64,000 nucleotides of DNA, taken from positions 59,299,237 through 59,363,236 of the forward strand of contig NC_016133.3 of the NCBI RefSeq assembly GCF_000005505.3, read 5' to 3'. A program made the position numbers and the translations under genes. This DNA is from Brachypodium distachyon (Eukaryota > Streptophyta > Magnoliopsida > Poales > Poaceae). The notes beneath the pieces were generated by a model. It saw only the letters and a program-made list of their open reading frames with translations, was not told where the DNA came from and searched no databases. Positions 36,642-47,804 of the stretch are shown here, piece after piece (the stretch's first letter is position 1; every line of letters starts with the position of its first letter).

Positions 36642-37459
36642 CTACAGCTCCATCTTCTGGCTGCCCAACTGGCTGAGCATGATTGCCATGTCCATCCCTT
36701 GAGTCATGGTGGCCATGGCCAGTTCGTATGGGCACTTGCCGGAGAACCCAACCTTGCCGGCCTTCTTCACCTTCCTCATGCAGTTTTTGAACTTCTCGTG
36801 GCATTTGATGCTCATCAGACCTGCCCCAGGATAATCAAGAACCATGGAGGTAGAAATTCAGAGTTGAGATTTTGAGGCTGCTGTGAAATTTGAGAATGCT
36901 TGAGACACGATGTCTGAAACAACTGAATATGAATTGTCTGAAACATCTGAAAGTCTGAAACAACTGAATGTAATGTGCGAAACAATTGAAAGTCTGAGAC
37001 TCTCAAGCCGTTGCAGGCATGGCTCATGGCTGCTGTCACCAGTTGGATTCAGATGGCCAAACAATGCGTAGTGCAATCCAGTGTATGATTGGTTCTCTGA
37101 TAGATGCCATTTCTGAAAGTGTGTAGTGAAGAAGGTGGTACCTTTCTTGTCGACGCAGTGGTCGTGGTCGCGGCAGCAGGCGTCGAGGTCGTCGCAGGGC
37201 TCCTCCCCCTCGCACCCGCTCCACCCCACGCCGCAGAACTTCCCGTACCGGATCCCCACCGCTGCACGCATCAAATCCAAAGATCAGATTTCACCCCAAA
37301 TCGATCGATTGATGAACCGGGTCAGGATCAGACGAGGCACTACTCACAGTCGCAGTTGAGCGTGGCGCACGACCGGCTGCAGGGCGGCGGCGGCGGGGCG
37401 ACCGCCGAGGCGAGGTCCACGACGACGGCGAGGAGGAGGAACACGACGAGCAGCGCCAT
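36642..37459 (-). CDS. Secretory phospholipase A2
   Basis: Plant low-molecular-weight sPLA2 hydrolyses the sn-2 ester of phospholipids in a calcium-dependent way. There are three exons (37459-37348, 37261-37142 and 36820-36642), giving 136 residues. A signal peptide (MALLVVFLLLAVVVDLASAV) is followed by Pro-rich CSRSCATLNCD. The Ca-binding loop is YGKFCGVGWSGC and the active-site motif is DLDACCRDHDHCV with its His-Asp pair. The cysteine count is typical of the 12-Cys plant type. The protein ends in KMEL, a K/HDEL-like tail like the ER-retention variants reported in some plant sPLA2s. Intron 2 carries short imperfect repeats of CTGAAACAACTGAA (about 36905-37000). The start codon lies 174 bp from that of the divergent homoserine kinase. 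Confidence 0.93.
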
Positions 37460-37633
37460 GGCCAGCGGACGAGATTGGTGGGGGGATGAAGATGATCTAA
37501 TCTGGCCTTTGGCTGTCCGGTGGGCCGTACCTGTCAGGAGTTGGTTGCCTTTCTTCCCCGACCCGTGCGCACTCGCAAAGGTCAAAAACCCCAATACGCG
37601 CAAAGGAACCCAACCCCGCACGCACTAAGCAAA
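37460..37633. promoter_or_regulatory. Head-to-head intergenic region PLA2 / homoserine kinase
   Basis: Only 174 bp separate the start codons of the two divergent genes, so leaders and core promoters must share this stretch. It has no TATA box in either direction, and the sequence is GC-rich around GGTGGGCCGTACC. A shared bidirectional promoter is an inference. Confidence 0.5.
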
Positions 37634-38776
37634 ATGGCGGCGGCGGCGGCGACTGTACCATCTCCGGCCACCTCCTTCCCCTCCACCACCCGCAAGGCAA
37701 CGGTGCTGTCTCTCCGCGTCTCTAGGAGATTCAAAGTCGCCGCTTCCGCAGCCGCCTCGCCGGGCCCGGACCCATCCCCGGCCTTCAAGTCCGTGACGGC
37801 CTTCGCGCCGGCCACGGTGGCCAACCTGGGCCCGGGCTTCGACTTCCTCGGCTGCGCTGTCGCCGACGCCTCCCTCTCCCTCGGCGACACCGTCACCGCC
37901 ACCCTCGACCCGTCCCTGCCCCCCGGCACCGTCGCCATCGCCGGCATCACCTCCCCGTCCCGGCCCCACCTCGCAGACCGCCTCTCCCGCGACCCGCTCC
38001 GCAACTGCGCCGGCATCGCCGCCGCCGCCGCGCTCCAGGCCCTCGGCGTCCGCTCCCACGCCGTCTCCCTCCGCCTCGCCAAGGGCCTCCCCCTCGGCTC
38101 CGGCCTCGGCTCCTCCGCCGCATCCGCCGCCGCAGCCGCCAAGGCCGTCGACGCGCTCTTCGGCTCCCTTCTCTACCGCGACGACCTCGTCCTCGCCGGG
38201 CTCGAGTCCGAGAAGGCCGTCAGCGGCTTCCACGCCGACAACATCGCCCCCGCCATCCTCGGCGGCTTCGTCCTCGTCCGCAGCTACGAGCCCTTCCACC
38301 TCATGCCCCTCCCGTGCCCGCCGGCCCTCCGCCTGCACTTCGTCCTCGTCACGCCAGACTTCGAGGCGCCCACCAGCAAGATGCGCGCCGCGCTGCCCAA
38401 GCACGTCGCAATCAAGCACCACGTGCGCAACTCCAGCCAGGCCGCCGCCCTCGTGGCCGCCGTGCTGCAAGGCGACGCCGGGGTCATCGGCTCCGCCATG
38501 TCCTCCGACGGCATCGTGGAGCCGACCAGGGCGCCGCTGATACCTGGCATGGTGGCGGTGAAGGCTGCTGCTCTGGAAGCTGGCGCACTGGGATGCACCA
38601 TCAGTGGAGCAGGGCCGACCGCCGTGGCTGTCATTGAGGGGGCAGAGAAGGGGGAGGAGATTGCTCGGAGGATGGTGGACGCATTCTTGTCGGTAGGGAA
38701 GCTGAAAGCAACGGCAACAATCGCGCAGCTCGACAGAGCCGGTGCCAGGGTTATCTCCACCTCTAGTTTGGAGTAG
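37634..38776 (+). CDS. HSK: Homoserine kinase, plastid
   Basis: Homoserine kinase phosphorylates homoserine with ATP, giving O-phosphohomoserine, the branch point to threonine and methionine in plastids. A single exon encodes 380 residues, and plant HSK genes are normally intronless. The first 50 residues are rich in Ala, Ser, Thr and Arg with few acids, as in a transit peptide. Next come FAPATVANLGPGFDFLGCAV and the GHMP-kinase phosphate loop PLGSGLGSSAAS (about 150-161). HADNIAPAILGGFVL follows, then the C-terminal GHMP motif GCTISGAGPTAVAV. The start at AAAATGGCGG is preferred to the upstream in-frame ATG at 37520, which would overlap the divergent PLA2 leader. First-exon GC content is extreme, as is common in grasses. 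Confidence 0.95.
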   Translation: MAAAAATVPSPATSFPSTTRKATVLSLRVSRRFKVAASAAASPGPDPSPAFKSVTAFAPATVANLGPGFDFLGCAVADASLSLGDTVTATLDPSLPPGTVAIAGITSPSRPHLADRLSRDPLRNCAGIAAAAALQALGVRSHAVSLRLAKGLPLGSGLGSSAASAAAAAKAVDALFGSLLYRDDLVLAGLESEKAVSGFHADNIAPAILGGFVLVRSYEPFHLMPLPCPPALRLHFVLVTPDFEAPTSKMRAALPKHVAIKHHVRNSSQAAALVAAVLQGDAGVIGSAMSSDGIVEPTRAPLIPGMVAVKAAALEAGALGCTISGAGPTAVAVIEGAEKGEEIARRMVDAFLSVGKLKATATIAQLDRAGARVISTSSLE

Positions 38777-40431
38777 AAAGGTACCTTGTCTTCTTTGTCT
38801 CTTTTTATGTGTGCATTGCGTTCATTCAGCATATCTTTTTTTGGTGATTCAGTGCGGTAGATGTTTGCTAACTAGGACAGCTTTATGTCAGATTAGTATA
38901 TTGCTTGGTTTCTGCTAGTTTGTTAGAATTATGAATAAGAGAAAGCAACGCCCGGAGACTGATTCGATGTGAAATAGTGATCATATTAGGAGTCCCACGT
39001 TGAAAGTTCAAACTTTTATGAATCTAAATGCGTGGTGTGTTTAGCTTCTCCTTTTATTTATATCCATAACCATTAAGATATATTCTTTAGTGATATCCGA
39101 GGACTGGGGTTATTTATAGCCAGTCCACAGAAAGTATTAATCTAGGGGTATGGATGATATGAACCATCACAATTTTTCTTTAAATAACAGGAAATGTAAA
39201 GCGGGCGCCTGCTGATTGACATGAATGGATCATTTACCCTCAGACTTTTGTTTCTGTGTGCTTTATTTTGTATGATACAATTTTTTATAGCTCATGTATG
39301 AACTGTATTACGGAGCTAGATTTTATCTTTCAAAAGGCACTAGTGTTAACTTGTCTGTGCATACTGCTGTTGTGCCTTGTTGTCAGCTATGAAATGCTGG
39401 TGGGGGTGTGCCACAGAATCTATCAGCTAACAGCTTATGCGGCTGTGCTTGTTCCAACAGCATTCACATAAGTGCAATAGCTGAACTTACACTAGGAATG
39501 CTCTTAATTGAGAACTTGTGGGTATACACGCTCATTGTTAGCGACACCTACCTGTTATGATGTTAGCCAAAACTTTTCCCTGTCTGTGAATATATTTGCT
39601 TATAATGAAGCCAAGAGAGTTAAGATACAAAAAATTTTGCCCTTTGGGGTCTATTTTAGGATATTGCATTTTGATTTTATTCTCTGTTTATAGTTGTCTG
39701 TGATTTACATGGTTATGGTATCTCCCTTATGATATTTCATAAAACACACCGCCTTCGACAGACAAGTCATGAAGTTGCTTTATGTCATGATGCTGATGTT
39801 TATGTTTTGTCTCCCTTGGAGAGGATCTCGTTTATGTTTTGTCTCTCTTGGAGAGGATCTCATTTCCAGGTCTTATTTACACCTTGTTTTTTCCTCTCTG
39901 CAGATTTTAGTGCTCTTGTATCCATTCGTGTATTTTCCGGGCCTGATGCTGATGGTGTATGGTAGGCCCTTCCTGGGTTGAGCAAACTGCTGGGCTTGTG
40001 CCCCGCATTGATAGCAATAAGTTGGTGTGATGCAGTTGAAGAGAGGGCGCCGATTGGCATGACCTGTCGTCAGAATAATGTGTGCCCAATCTCGTCTTGT
40101 TGTAATTTGGTGTTAATTCTTCACACTTGATGAATAATATGCGGTCGATTTGAGATACATTCTGATTGGGAACTGGATTTTAGTGGGTGAAGAAGCTCAA
40201 GAGTTCTGGCAGCTCAGTTGATCAATACTACTAGTGTATTATATTAATAGCAAATCTATACATACATGCCACTTGTTCCAAACCAAATTTGCTGCTGCTG
40301 CTGCTGCTTCTCTCAAAAAATGGGGAAAAGGAAAGAGAACTGTATGCCGCAGTAGCTAGGATTAATTGATCCCCTCCTGTATGTATGATTGGCAGTTGGT
40401 AGGTGGAGTATGGGCCAGTTCTTTTCGTTTC
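38777..40431. other. Spacer, no gene supported
   Basis: This is an AT-rich 3' flank of homoserine kinase. A 32-bp unit (TTTATGTTTTGTCTCCCTTG...) is duplicated in tandem at 39799-39862. From about 40226 onward the sequence matches 43630-43980, the 3' flank of the second PILS gene, and so belongs to the segmental duplication. Nothing else stands out. Confidence 0.5.
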
Positions 40432-42178
40432 CTAGGAGAGGATGGACATGAAGATGGTAGACCAGAAGGTGAGCGCGAGTGCGGCGACAAGGTAAGTCCA
40501 GAGGAAGATGACGGAGCACTCCTCCTGGGCGACGTCGTAGAGCTGTGCCATGGTGCCGATGCTCATCGCGGGGGGCAGCGCGAACTGGAGCATCAGCACG
40601 TACTGGTACAGCGGGTCGGCCGGCAGGAACCCGAGCTCCCGCGCCGACTTCACCACCGCCATCCCGATCAACGGCAGGGCCACGTACCGGATGCCGATGA
40701 TCGCCACAATCACCCACCGCGACACTGCCGTCTTCCGCACACCTGCCATTGACAGATAGTTATAGTACGTACCATTTTTGCTTGCACTTTTCAGATTCAG
40801 ATCCAGGCAGACAATTCAGGTCACGTACCTTTGGTGAGGTTTCCTCCGAGGATGAGAGTAACACAGGGGATGGTGCCATCTCTGCAATGTGCCAAACATA
40901 GTACTAATGTGAATTCTGCAAAAAGCTGAAAATTGAAAGTAGGAGATGCGTTGCACATATAGATTACCCAAGTATTTTTAGGGCGTCTTGGACGACTCGC
41001 AGGGGAGCTTCATCGCCTACGAACACCGACCTCAGCCACGGCACGGCGCCGATGATGAACCCTAGAACCTGCCATGGCAACACCAACAACCAGCTCATAG
41101 TTTAGCTTCTCTGTTCTTGTATTCTGCTCAGTTGTGTTTTCAAGAGCGACAACTTACGGCGCTGATGGTCGGCGGCCCGGTGAGCTCCTGGAGGATCTGG
41201 TGGGTGCCATGCTTGAGCTTGTCCCAAACGCTGTTGCTCATTGTATTCCCACTGGAATGATGATAGGTAGACACCAGTGGCATCAGCAGCTGCAGTAGAG
41301 AAAACGCAAGCAAAGTTCAGTCCAGCCTGACCGTACGTGCAGGCGCAAATCTGAAGAAGTGAACCTCAACTTACAGCTTTGCTCTGTTCCTTCTCATGGA
41401 GGACGACAGAGTTATCTGACGGCACAAGCCCCTCTTCGTCGCCGCCGCCGTTCCAAGTGGGCTCTTCTAGCTGGTGTTGTTCCTCTGATCTCAGAGAGTC
41501 CTTGCTGGGATGATCATGAACAAGGGTGGAGTCATGAACGTTCATCTTGCGGTATATCTCGCTGGACCTCTTCATGACGCTGTACGTGTGCGTCCAGATG
41601 TACAATCCTCCAAGCTAGTACACACACATATATATACTCCATTAATTTTCCTTTGTCCTAGATCATGGAGGATGAAGCATCGATGGAGAACGTACGGCCA
41701 TGGAGAAGGATGCGTAGGAGAGTCCTCGGTCGGTGCAGACGCCCTCTTGGTCGCCGTGGTGGACGACGAAAGGGTTCCCTTCCTCCTGGCACACGGCGGG
41801 GATCATGATGAGGAGCAAGTTACCAAAGTTAGCGGCGGAGCACGACGCCACGACGAGTCCCCTGAGGTGCTGCGGGGGCCGGAGGAGGAAGACGGCGGCC
41901 CAGCCAAGGAGCCCGCCTGCTAGGAAGATGATGCCGATGTTGACCGGCATGAACCACCATGAGACGGCGTCCCGGAGCGTGACCGTCCGGGAGAGGCTGG
42001 AGATCATGAGCGCCGGGGTGAAGACGGCGTAGACGACGCGGTTGATGTGGGTGCGCGCGGTGGGGGTGAGGAGGCCGTGGCCATGGCTGGGGGATGCGAG
42101 GTAGGCGCCGACGAGGGCGATGAGGAGCACTTCCACGACCGGAGACGATGCCAGCAGCAGCAGAGACATGAACCCCAT
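40432..42178 (-). CDS. PIN-LIKES (PILS) auxin carrier, copy A
   Basis: PILS proteins are ER membrane carriers that limit nuclear auxin signalling. There are six exons (42178-41696, 41614-41375, 41289-41158, 41068-40968, 40881-40829 and 40742-40432), giving 439 residues. Five hydrophobic helices come first, including SPVVEVLLIALVGAYLAS, NRVVYAVFTPALMISSL and FMPVNIGIIFLAGGLLGWAA. Then comes a hydrophilic central loop (about 175-245, Glu/Asp/Ser-rich). A second helical bundle follows, with GFIIGAVPWLR, IPCVTLILGGNLTK and a C-terminus FWSTIFMSILS. I chose the ATG at 42178 because copy B starts at the same MGF. An in-frame ATG at 42232 would add 18 residues that do not fit the membrane start. All introns are GT-AG. 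Confidence 0.9.
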
Positions 42179-42292
42179 GCTTGATGGATGCACTTTAGTG
42201 ACTGACAGGCTTGAGCTGTGCTGATTATTCACAAGTTAATTGGTAACACAGCTAGCTCAAGTCTGCATCTTTTAGTTCCGGGTGGTGATGGG

Positions 42293-42300
42293 TATATATA
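42293..42300 (-). promoter_or_regulatory. TATA box of PILS copy A
   Basis: TATATATA lies about 115 bp upstream of the ATG. The surrounding TTCCGGGTGGTGATGG is matched at the copy B promoter by TTCCGAGATGGTGGCGA, which supports both boxes. Confidence 0.6.
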
Positions 42301-43988
42301 GGCCTAGCTAGCTAGGCTCCGTTGTGTACATTGCATGTGCGGTGGTTTGATGGTTAATTAGTTGAGATCCGTCTTACGACAGTGATCCAGTTTATGGTTG
42401 GTGCGTTCACATATATATAGTAATATGCATGCGTAGCACACTGTCAGTGATTGCATCGAGCTATAGGCACACAACAGATCCATCCCAGGGATCTTCACAT
42501 TCTCCATCACCCGCACCAGCGTGTTGTTACTGGTACTATTCCAAGGAATTACCTGTCCTTAACTTTTCCAAGAAATATCTGCTCACTGGGTTTCTAAATG
42601 TCTGTAACATTTTGGATTCTCGTTTCAAAAAAATAATGTTGTCTTAGGTCAAATTTTGTCAACTTTAACCACATTTGTAGATATAAACGCCAACACATGC
42701 AATACCTTTTAAACACTTGATTTTCCGTTTCCCAAATCCCTTTCTGGGTGAGTGGTAGTAGGTAGACGATCTCGGGAGAGAAAGACTAGCTAGCTAGTGT
42801 ACGTACGTACCTGCTCATCACTTCGCTGTCTGTCGACACATGAATTCTTCTTCTGCATACAACATTGGCTAGTTAACTTGTCGTATCGACACAAACACAC
42901 GCGGACAATTAATTGATCTGACGATATCATCGACAGCGAGTAGAGCTTTAATTCTTAGCCAGCTCGCATCGCATCGTATCGTATCCACATGATCCAGGCA
43001 TTTGGTGCTAATAATTTATGTTTCCTTGTGAGGAATACTATAGCTAGCTAACAAGTTATTCACCTGCACATATAAATCTGTAGCAAATATATTCTTAGTA
43101 CCAAATTACGCATGCCGTTGATTATTTAAGGACGGATGTCTCGATCGATCGCATCTCATGCATCTCCTTTCTTGTCCTGATTGATTGGATGGAATTGAAT
43201 TGAACTCAGCCAATATGCAGAGTGATGCATGCGTGTTATTGTATCTCCTCGTGATCACGACCTGAAAACGAGATTACTGCCCCACAATCTCGTATGGTAG
43301 TTAGATATAAATATGTACACTGTATCACTACTTTATTAATCCATATTTTATTTTGACAAAGTTTTTTAGAACTCATGCTACAGCCCGCTCTTAATCTGCA
43401 GCCGGACTCTCTTCTCTCTCATTGTCGTCTCACTCTTGCATGTCAATCTACTGCACTGGGAATGATCATGGGATCTTCGATTCACCGTGCGTGATTAAGT
43501 GGTCATCCAGAAATTAAGCTAGCTACAGTACTGCCCAACCACCTCGCTAGCTAGGCCCAATAGTCGCAGAGTACACCCAATTTTGTAGATTCGTTCATTT
43601 TGAAAAACAAAATTGCGACACTTCGAAGTAGTGTATTATATTTGTATCAAATCTATCATCTAACATACATGCCACTTGTTCCACACGAAAATGATAGAAG
43701 AAAATATTGTTTAATGTCCATCGTGTCTTTTTTTATGAAGGGTTACGGATTAATCTGCACCGTCCTTGTGTTTTTCTTTAGAGGAGTAGGGTTGTATTGA
43801 ATCAGAAGTACTCTCAAAAATGGGGAAAGAACAAGAGAGAGAGAAAACTGTATGCAGTGCAGTAGTAGTTAGGATCAATTGATCACTTGTTCTTTTTTAA
43901 CTTGGGCTTCTCCAGAAATGGTTTGAACATCTCTACTCTGCCCACTTAATTTATTTTTTTGGAAGCCACTTTTTCTCGGCCTCTGTTG
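42301..43988. other. Spacer between the PILS copies
   Basis: There is no gene. The half next to copy A (to about 43490) is its 5' flank and is paralogous to 46360-47530. The half next to copy B (from about 43628) is its 3' flank and matches the end of copy A. The junction of the two duplicated units falls between them. Confidence 0.6.
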
Positions 43989-45866
43989 CTAGGAGAGGAT
44001 GGACATGAAGATGGTAGACCAGAGGGTGAGCGCGAGTGCGGCGACGAGGTACGTCCAGAGGAATATGACGGAGCACTCCTCCTGGGCAACGTCGTAGAGC
44101 TGCGCCATTGTGCCGATGCTCATCGCCGGTGGCAGCGCAAACTGCAGCATCAGCACATACTGGTACAGCGGGTCTGGTGGTAGGAACCCGAGCTCACGCG
44201 CCGACTTCACCGCCGCCACCCCGATCAACGGCAGGGCCACGTACCGGATGCCGATGATCGCAGCAATGATCCATCGCGACACCGCCGTCTTTCGCACACC
44301 TGGCATTGACAGAGAGATATAGTACCATTTTTCACTTGCAATTTTTAGATTCAGATCCAGACAGATCATTCAGGCCATGTACCTTTGGTGAGGTTTCCTC
44401 CAAGAATGAGAGTAATACAAGGGATGGTGCCATCTCTGCAAGGTGCAGGTAGTTTTTATCAAATTGCTTGGCAAACTAAGGTGAATTCTGCACAAAACTG
44501 AAGAAGAAAACAAACAGAGAACGCGTTGCACATATAAATTACCCTAGTATTTTGAGGGCGTCTTGGACGACCCTCAGGGGAGCGCCGTCGCCGATGAACG
44601 CCGATCTCAGCCACGGCACTGCGCCGACACTGAATCCTAGAACCTGCGATGGCAACACCAACAATTAACCAAGTCGATTTTATCAGCTGCTCTGTTCTTC
44701 TGTTCTGCTCCGTCCAAATCATATTTGTCTGGATTCTCATGTCATGACGAGGAGGAGGTGCAGCATTTAGGAGCGACAACTTACGGCGCTGACGGTGGGT
44801 GGCGCGGTGAGCTCCTCGAGGATCTGGTGGGTGCCATGCTTGAGCTTGTCCCACACGCTGATCTTATTACCACCCGAATGCTGAAGATGGTAGCTGGACA
44901 CCAACGGCATCAGCAACTGCAGTAGAGAAAATGCAAGCAAGTTCAGTTCGGTTCAGAGACAGCCTGACCGTGCAGCTGCAAATCTGAAGAAAAGGTGAAA
45001 CTGAACTTACCGCTTGGCGCTGTTCCCGTTCATGGTCTAGGACGACAAAGCTGTCTGAAGATGGCTGGGACACAAGCCCCTCTTCCTCATCGTCGTTCCA
45101 GCTGGGCTCCTCTAATTGGTTGTCTTCTTCTTCTTCTTCCTCTTGTCTCAGAGAGTCCTTCTTGGGATCATCATGAGCTGCCTCGTCGTGTCCATGATGA
45201 GCAACAGCAGAAGCAAGCGTGGACTCATGATTCATCTTGCGGTATATCTCGCTGGATCTCTTCATGACGCTGTACGTGTGCGTCCAGATGTACAGCCCTC
45301 CAAGCTTTATATATAAATAAGTTGATATTTAATTTAGTCGTAGATGATAAACAAACAATCAAGTAAGCAGTATGAAGTAGTGCACGTACGGCCATGGAGA
45401 AGGATGCGTAGGAGAGCCCTCGGTCGGTGCAGACGCCGGCGCCGCCGTCCTCCGCAAAAGGGTTCCCTTCCTCCCGGCACACGGCGGGGATCATGATGAG
45501 CAGCAGGTTACCGAAGTTGGCTGCGGAGCATGACGCCACAACTAAGCCTCTGAGGTGCTGCGGGGGCCGGAGGAGGAAGACGGCGGCCCAGCCGAGGAGG
45601 CCGCCGGCGAGGAAGATGATGCCGATGTTGACCGGCATGAACCACCATGAGACGGCGTCCCGGAGCGTGACGGTCCTGGCGAGGCTGGAGAGCATGAGCG
45701 CCGGGGTGAAGACGGCGTACACCACGCGGTTGATGTCGGTGCGCGCGCTGGCGCCGAGGAGGACCTTGTGGCCGTGGCCGGAGGCGAGGTAGGCGCCGAG
45801 GACGGCGATGAGGAGCACTTCCACGACCGGGGACGATGCCACCAGCAGCAGAGACACGAACCCCAT
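43989..45866 (-). CDS. PIN-LIKES (PILS) auxin carrier, copy B
   Basis: Six exons (45866-45390, 45304-45011, 44916-44785, 44643-44543, 44435-44383 and 44299-43989) encode 455 residues. Exons 3 to 6 are identical in length to copy A (132, 101, 53 and 311 bases), and every splice phase is the same. Exon 1 differs by two codons. Exon 2, the hydrophilic loop, is 18 codons longer, with acidic runs (RQEEEEEEDNQLEE) and a His-rich insert (AHHGHDEAAH). The transmembrane segments are nearly unchanged, for example FMPVNIGIIFLAGGLLGWAA, so the loop is where the copies are diverging. No break is seen, so both copies are probably functional. Topology and ER location are family knowledge. Confidence 0.9.
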
Positions 45867-45929
45867 CTTACTAGCTTGTTCAGACTTGAGCTGTGTGTGT
45901 GCTCAGGTAATTAACACAGCTCAGTTTAA

Positions 45930-46670
45930 GACTGATGAAAACCCAGCTGAGTGGCAGCTGGTGATGCAAGCCTGCTGTAAGTGGCATGCATGCTTTAATT
46001 CCGAGATGGTGGCGAGTATATATAGGCCGGAGGAGATTCATACATGCATGTGCGATTGTTTTTTTTCCTGTGATCTTGGTTGGTTCATACCTGGACCAAA
46101 CATCACAGTGTCAGACACACTGCTAGCAACTCGCATCAAATCACACAGAGGGCCGGGGTCCCGTTTTTGTCGGCGCTCGACCGCTCACTTGGGAAGCCAT
46201 GATGCCGCTAGCGTGCGCTGTTAATGAAGTCTGAAAACCCAGCTAGCTAGTGTTGTGTTGACAGAGTCAATAAGAAGCCGCTGGATTGTTCCTGCCTGCT
46301 CCCGTTTCTAAATTCTTAATTCAAATTTGTTTAAATATGGATGTATCTATTTTTAGCTAGGGTGGCATGAATGCTTTAATTTGGACGGTGATAAGTAGTA
46401 TAGGCAGGCATGTGCAATTGTATGTTTGTTGGTTAATTTGTTGAGATCTCATTATTATCATGCGGGACCAGAATCGATCTCACTATTATCATGCGGGATC
46501 AGAATCGGTCGATCATACATTCTCTCCGTTTCATACTAAGTGACGAAAGAAATTTGGTTGGTGCGACATATGCACTCGCATGGAGTGATTCCATCGAGCT
46601 ATGCATGCTTCCCCAGTGCTATCGATCACTGGGGAAGCCATGATGCCGCTAGCCAGCGTGTTAATTAGCC
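45930..46670. repeat. Tandem 440-bp repeat in the PILS copy B promoter
   Basis: GCATGCATGCTTTAATTCCG with TATATATAGGC (about 45984-46026) recurs as GCATGAATGCTTTAATTTGG with AGTATAGGC (about 46366-46402). AAGCCATGATGCCGCTAGC (about 46193-46211) recurs at 46634-46652. The downstream copy keeps the TATA box and the distal copy has lost it. Confidence 0.7.
46017..46024 (-). promoter_or_regulatory. TATA box of PILS copy B
   Basis: TATATATA lies about 150 bp upstream of the ATG, in the same sequence context as the copy A box. Confidence 0.6.
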
Positions 46671-47804
46671 ACCAGAGTAGTGTTTTTCTTGTATAATTAA
46701 TTTTTAGGGAATTTGTCCGGGCTCTGCGAGCAGGCCGTCGGCTCCGCTAATGCACGTGGCACACGATCGACAGAGACCGTACGTTCGCGCGCATACCCGC
46801 CGACCTGCTCATCATCTCACTGTCCAGGACATGAATTATTTGCATTCCTGGTTTAATAAGGAAATTACCGGTACTAATTAAGCGACGATCCATGGGCCGG
46901 TGGATCGCATGCACCTCTCCTCGCTAGGCAGGGGCGCGAAGCAAGAAAAATAAACCACCGGCCGGGGTAAAATAATTTATTATCGCATATTATTAATTAA
47001 GAGTATTTTTCTATTTCATTGGCGTCATATATTTGACAGCAATAAATACATGCAGGTGCGAAAATCTCCCTCACTAGAAAAGTACTAGAATAATGAACTT
47101 CCTCTACCTCAACATCTTTATTTGAACAGCATCATTCTTCTAGTGTCCTTTGAATTGAAATCTTCAATAAGTATTCAAGTTAACATCAATATGAACTTGA
47201 TCTACCTCAACATCTTCTATTTCTGTATGCGCCGCTTCTCGTAGGTGAGAGATGAGGAAACAGAGCTCTTAATTGATTGAACTCAACTAACAGGATCGGT
47301 ATTATTGCGCATCGTGCACCACGAGCTGAAAACGATCTTATATATGTTGCCCTACGTCAGCAGCTTGATTGAGATCGATCGATATGATGGTACTAGTAAA
47401 ATAAGCAAACGGTTAATTGGCATTGCACGTACACTCGCTCACTAGCAAGGCCAGGCTGGCCAGTCCCTGATTCCTACTGCTACTCCAGCATGCATGTCTA
47501 CTGCACAGGGATCGATCTTGCAAAAAGAAAAAGAATGATGTGGCTAGGTTGATTCGAGATGGACGATGTTTCATTTAGGCCGAAAAAGGGCCGAATCGTG
47601 GTGTCGCAGGAGCAAATCGACATGCACGCTAGCTTAGGTAGGTGCAGCGCACGACATGCAGGCCATTGCCAATTTGGTCTCCTCTTCCTCCCAAACTAAT
47701 GGAGCACAGCTCTCCTCTTCCTCTCCACCCCCTAATTTCTCTGTGGTCCAATCATCCATCCACGGTGGTCGCCATGGCCGCCGGCGACAATTGACGCGGT
47801 GCGC

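Larger units (their letters stand above)
40226..47540. repeat. Direct tandem segmental duplication carrying two PILS genes
   Basis: Unit A (about 40226-43490) and unit B (about 43628-47530) share coding exons, introns and flanks. The 3' flanks share ACATACATGCCACTTGTTCC (40261 and 43670) and AAAATGGGGAAA with TAGGATNAATTGATC. The far 5' flanks share pieces such as TCTACTGCAC-GGGA (43448 and 47497), CCTGCTCATCA and GAGCTGAAAACGA-type stretches. This is segmental duplication, not retroposition. Unit B has grown by an extra internal repeat in its promoter. Confidence 0.75.
45867..47804. other. Spacer with duplicated PILS promoter and CDPK 5' flank
   Basis: No other gene is present. The copy B promoter occupies the first few hundred bases, with a second, altered copy from about 46360. 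The stretch from about 46670 to 47530 is the older paralogue of the copy A far upstream flank. A 32-bp direct repeat (GATCTCA-TATTATCATGCGGGA) lies at about 46445-46508. The last 200 bp is the CDPK leader. Confidence 0.5.

Noticed and set aside
37625..38470. 281-codon Gly/Glu-rich minus-strand open frame
   Set aside because: It is antisense to homoserine kinase, which has clear GHMP motifs. The composition is a shadow of GC-rich codons.
42179..42232. Upstream in-frame ATG for PILS copy A
   Set aside because: The 18 extra residues are polar, absent from copy B, and would precede the usual membrane start, so MGF was chosen.
46531..46560. Second Stowaway MITE upstream of PILS copy B
   Set aside because: A CTCTCCGTTTCATACTAAGT-type end is visible but no partner end follows within a few hundred bases, so at most a solo remnant.
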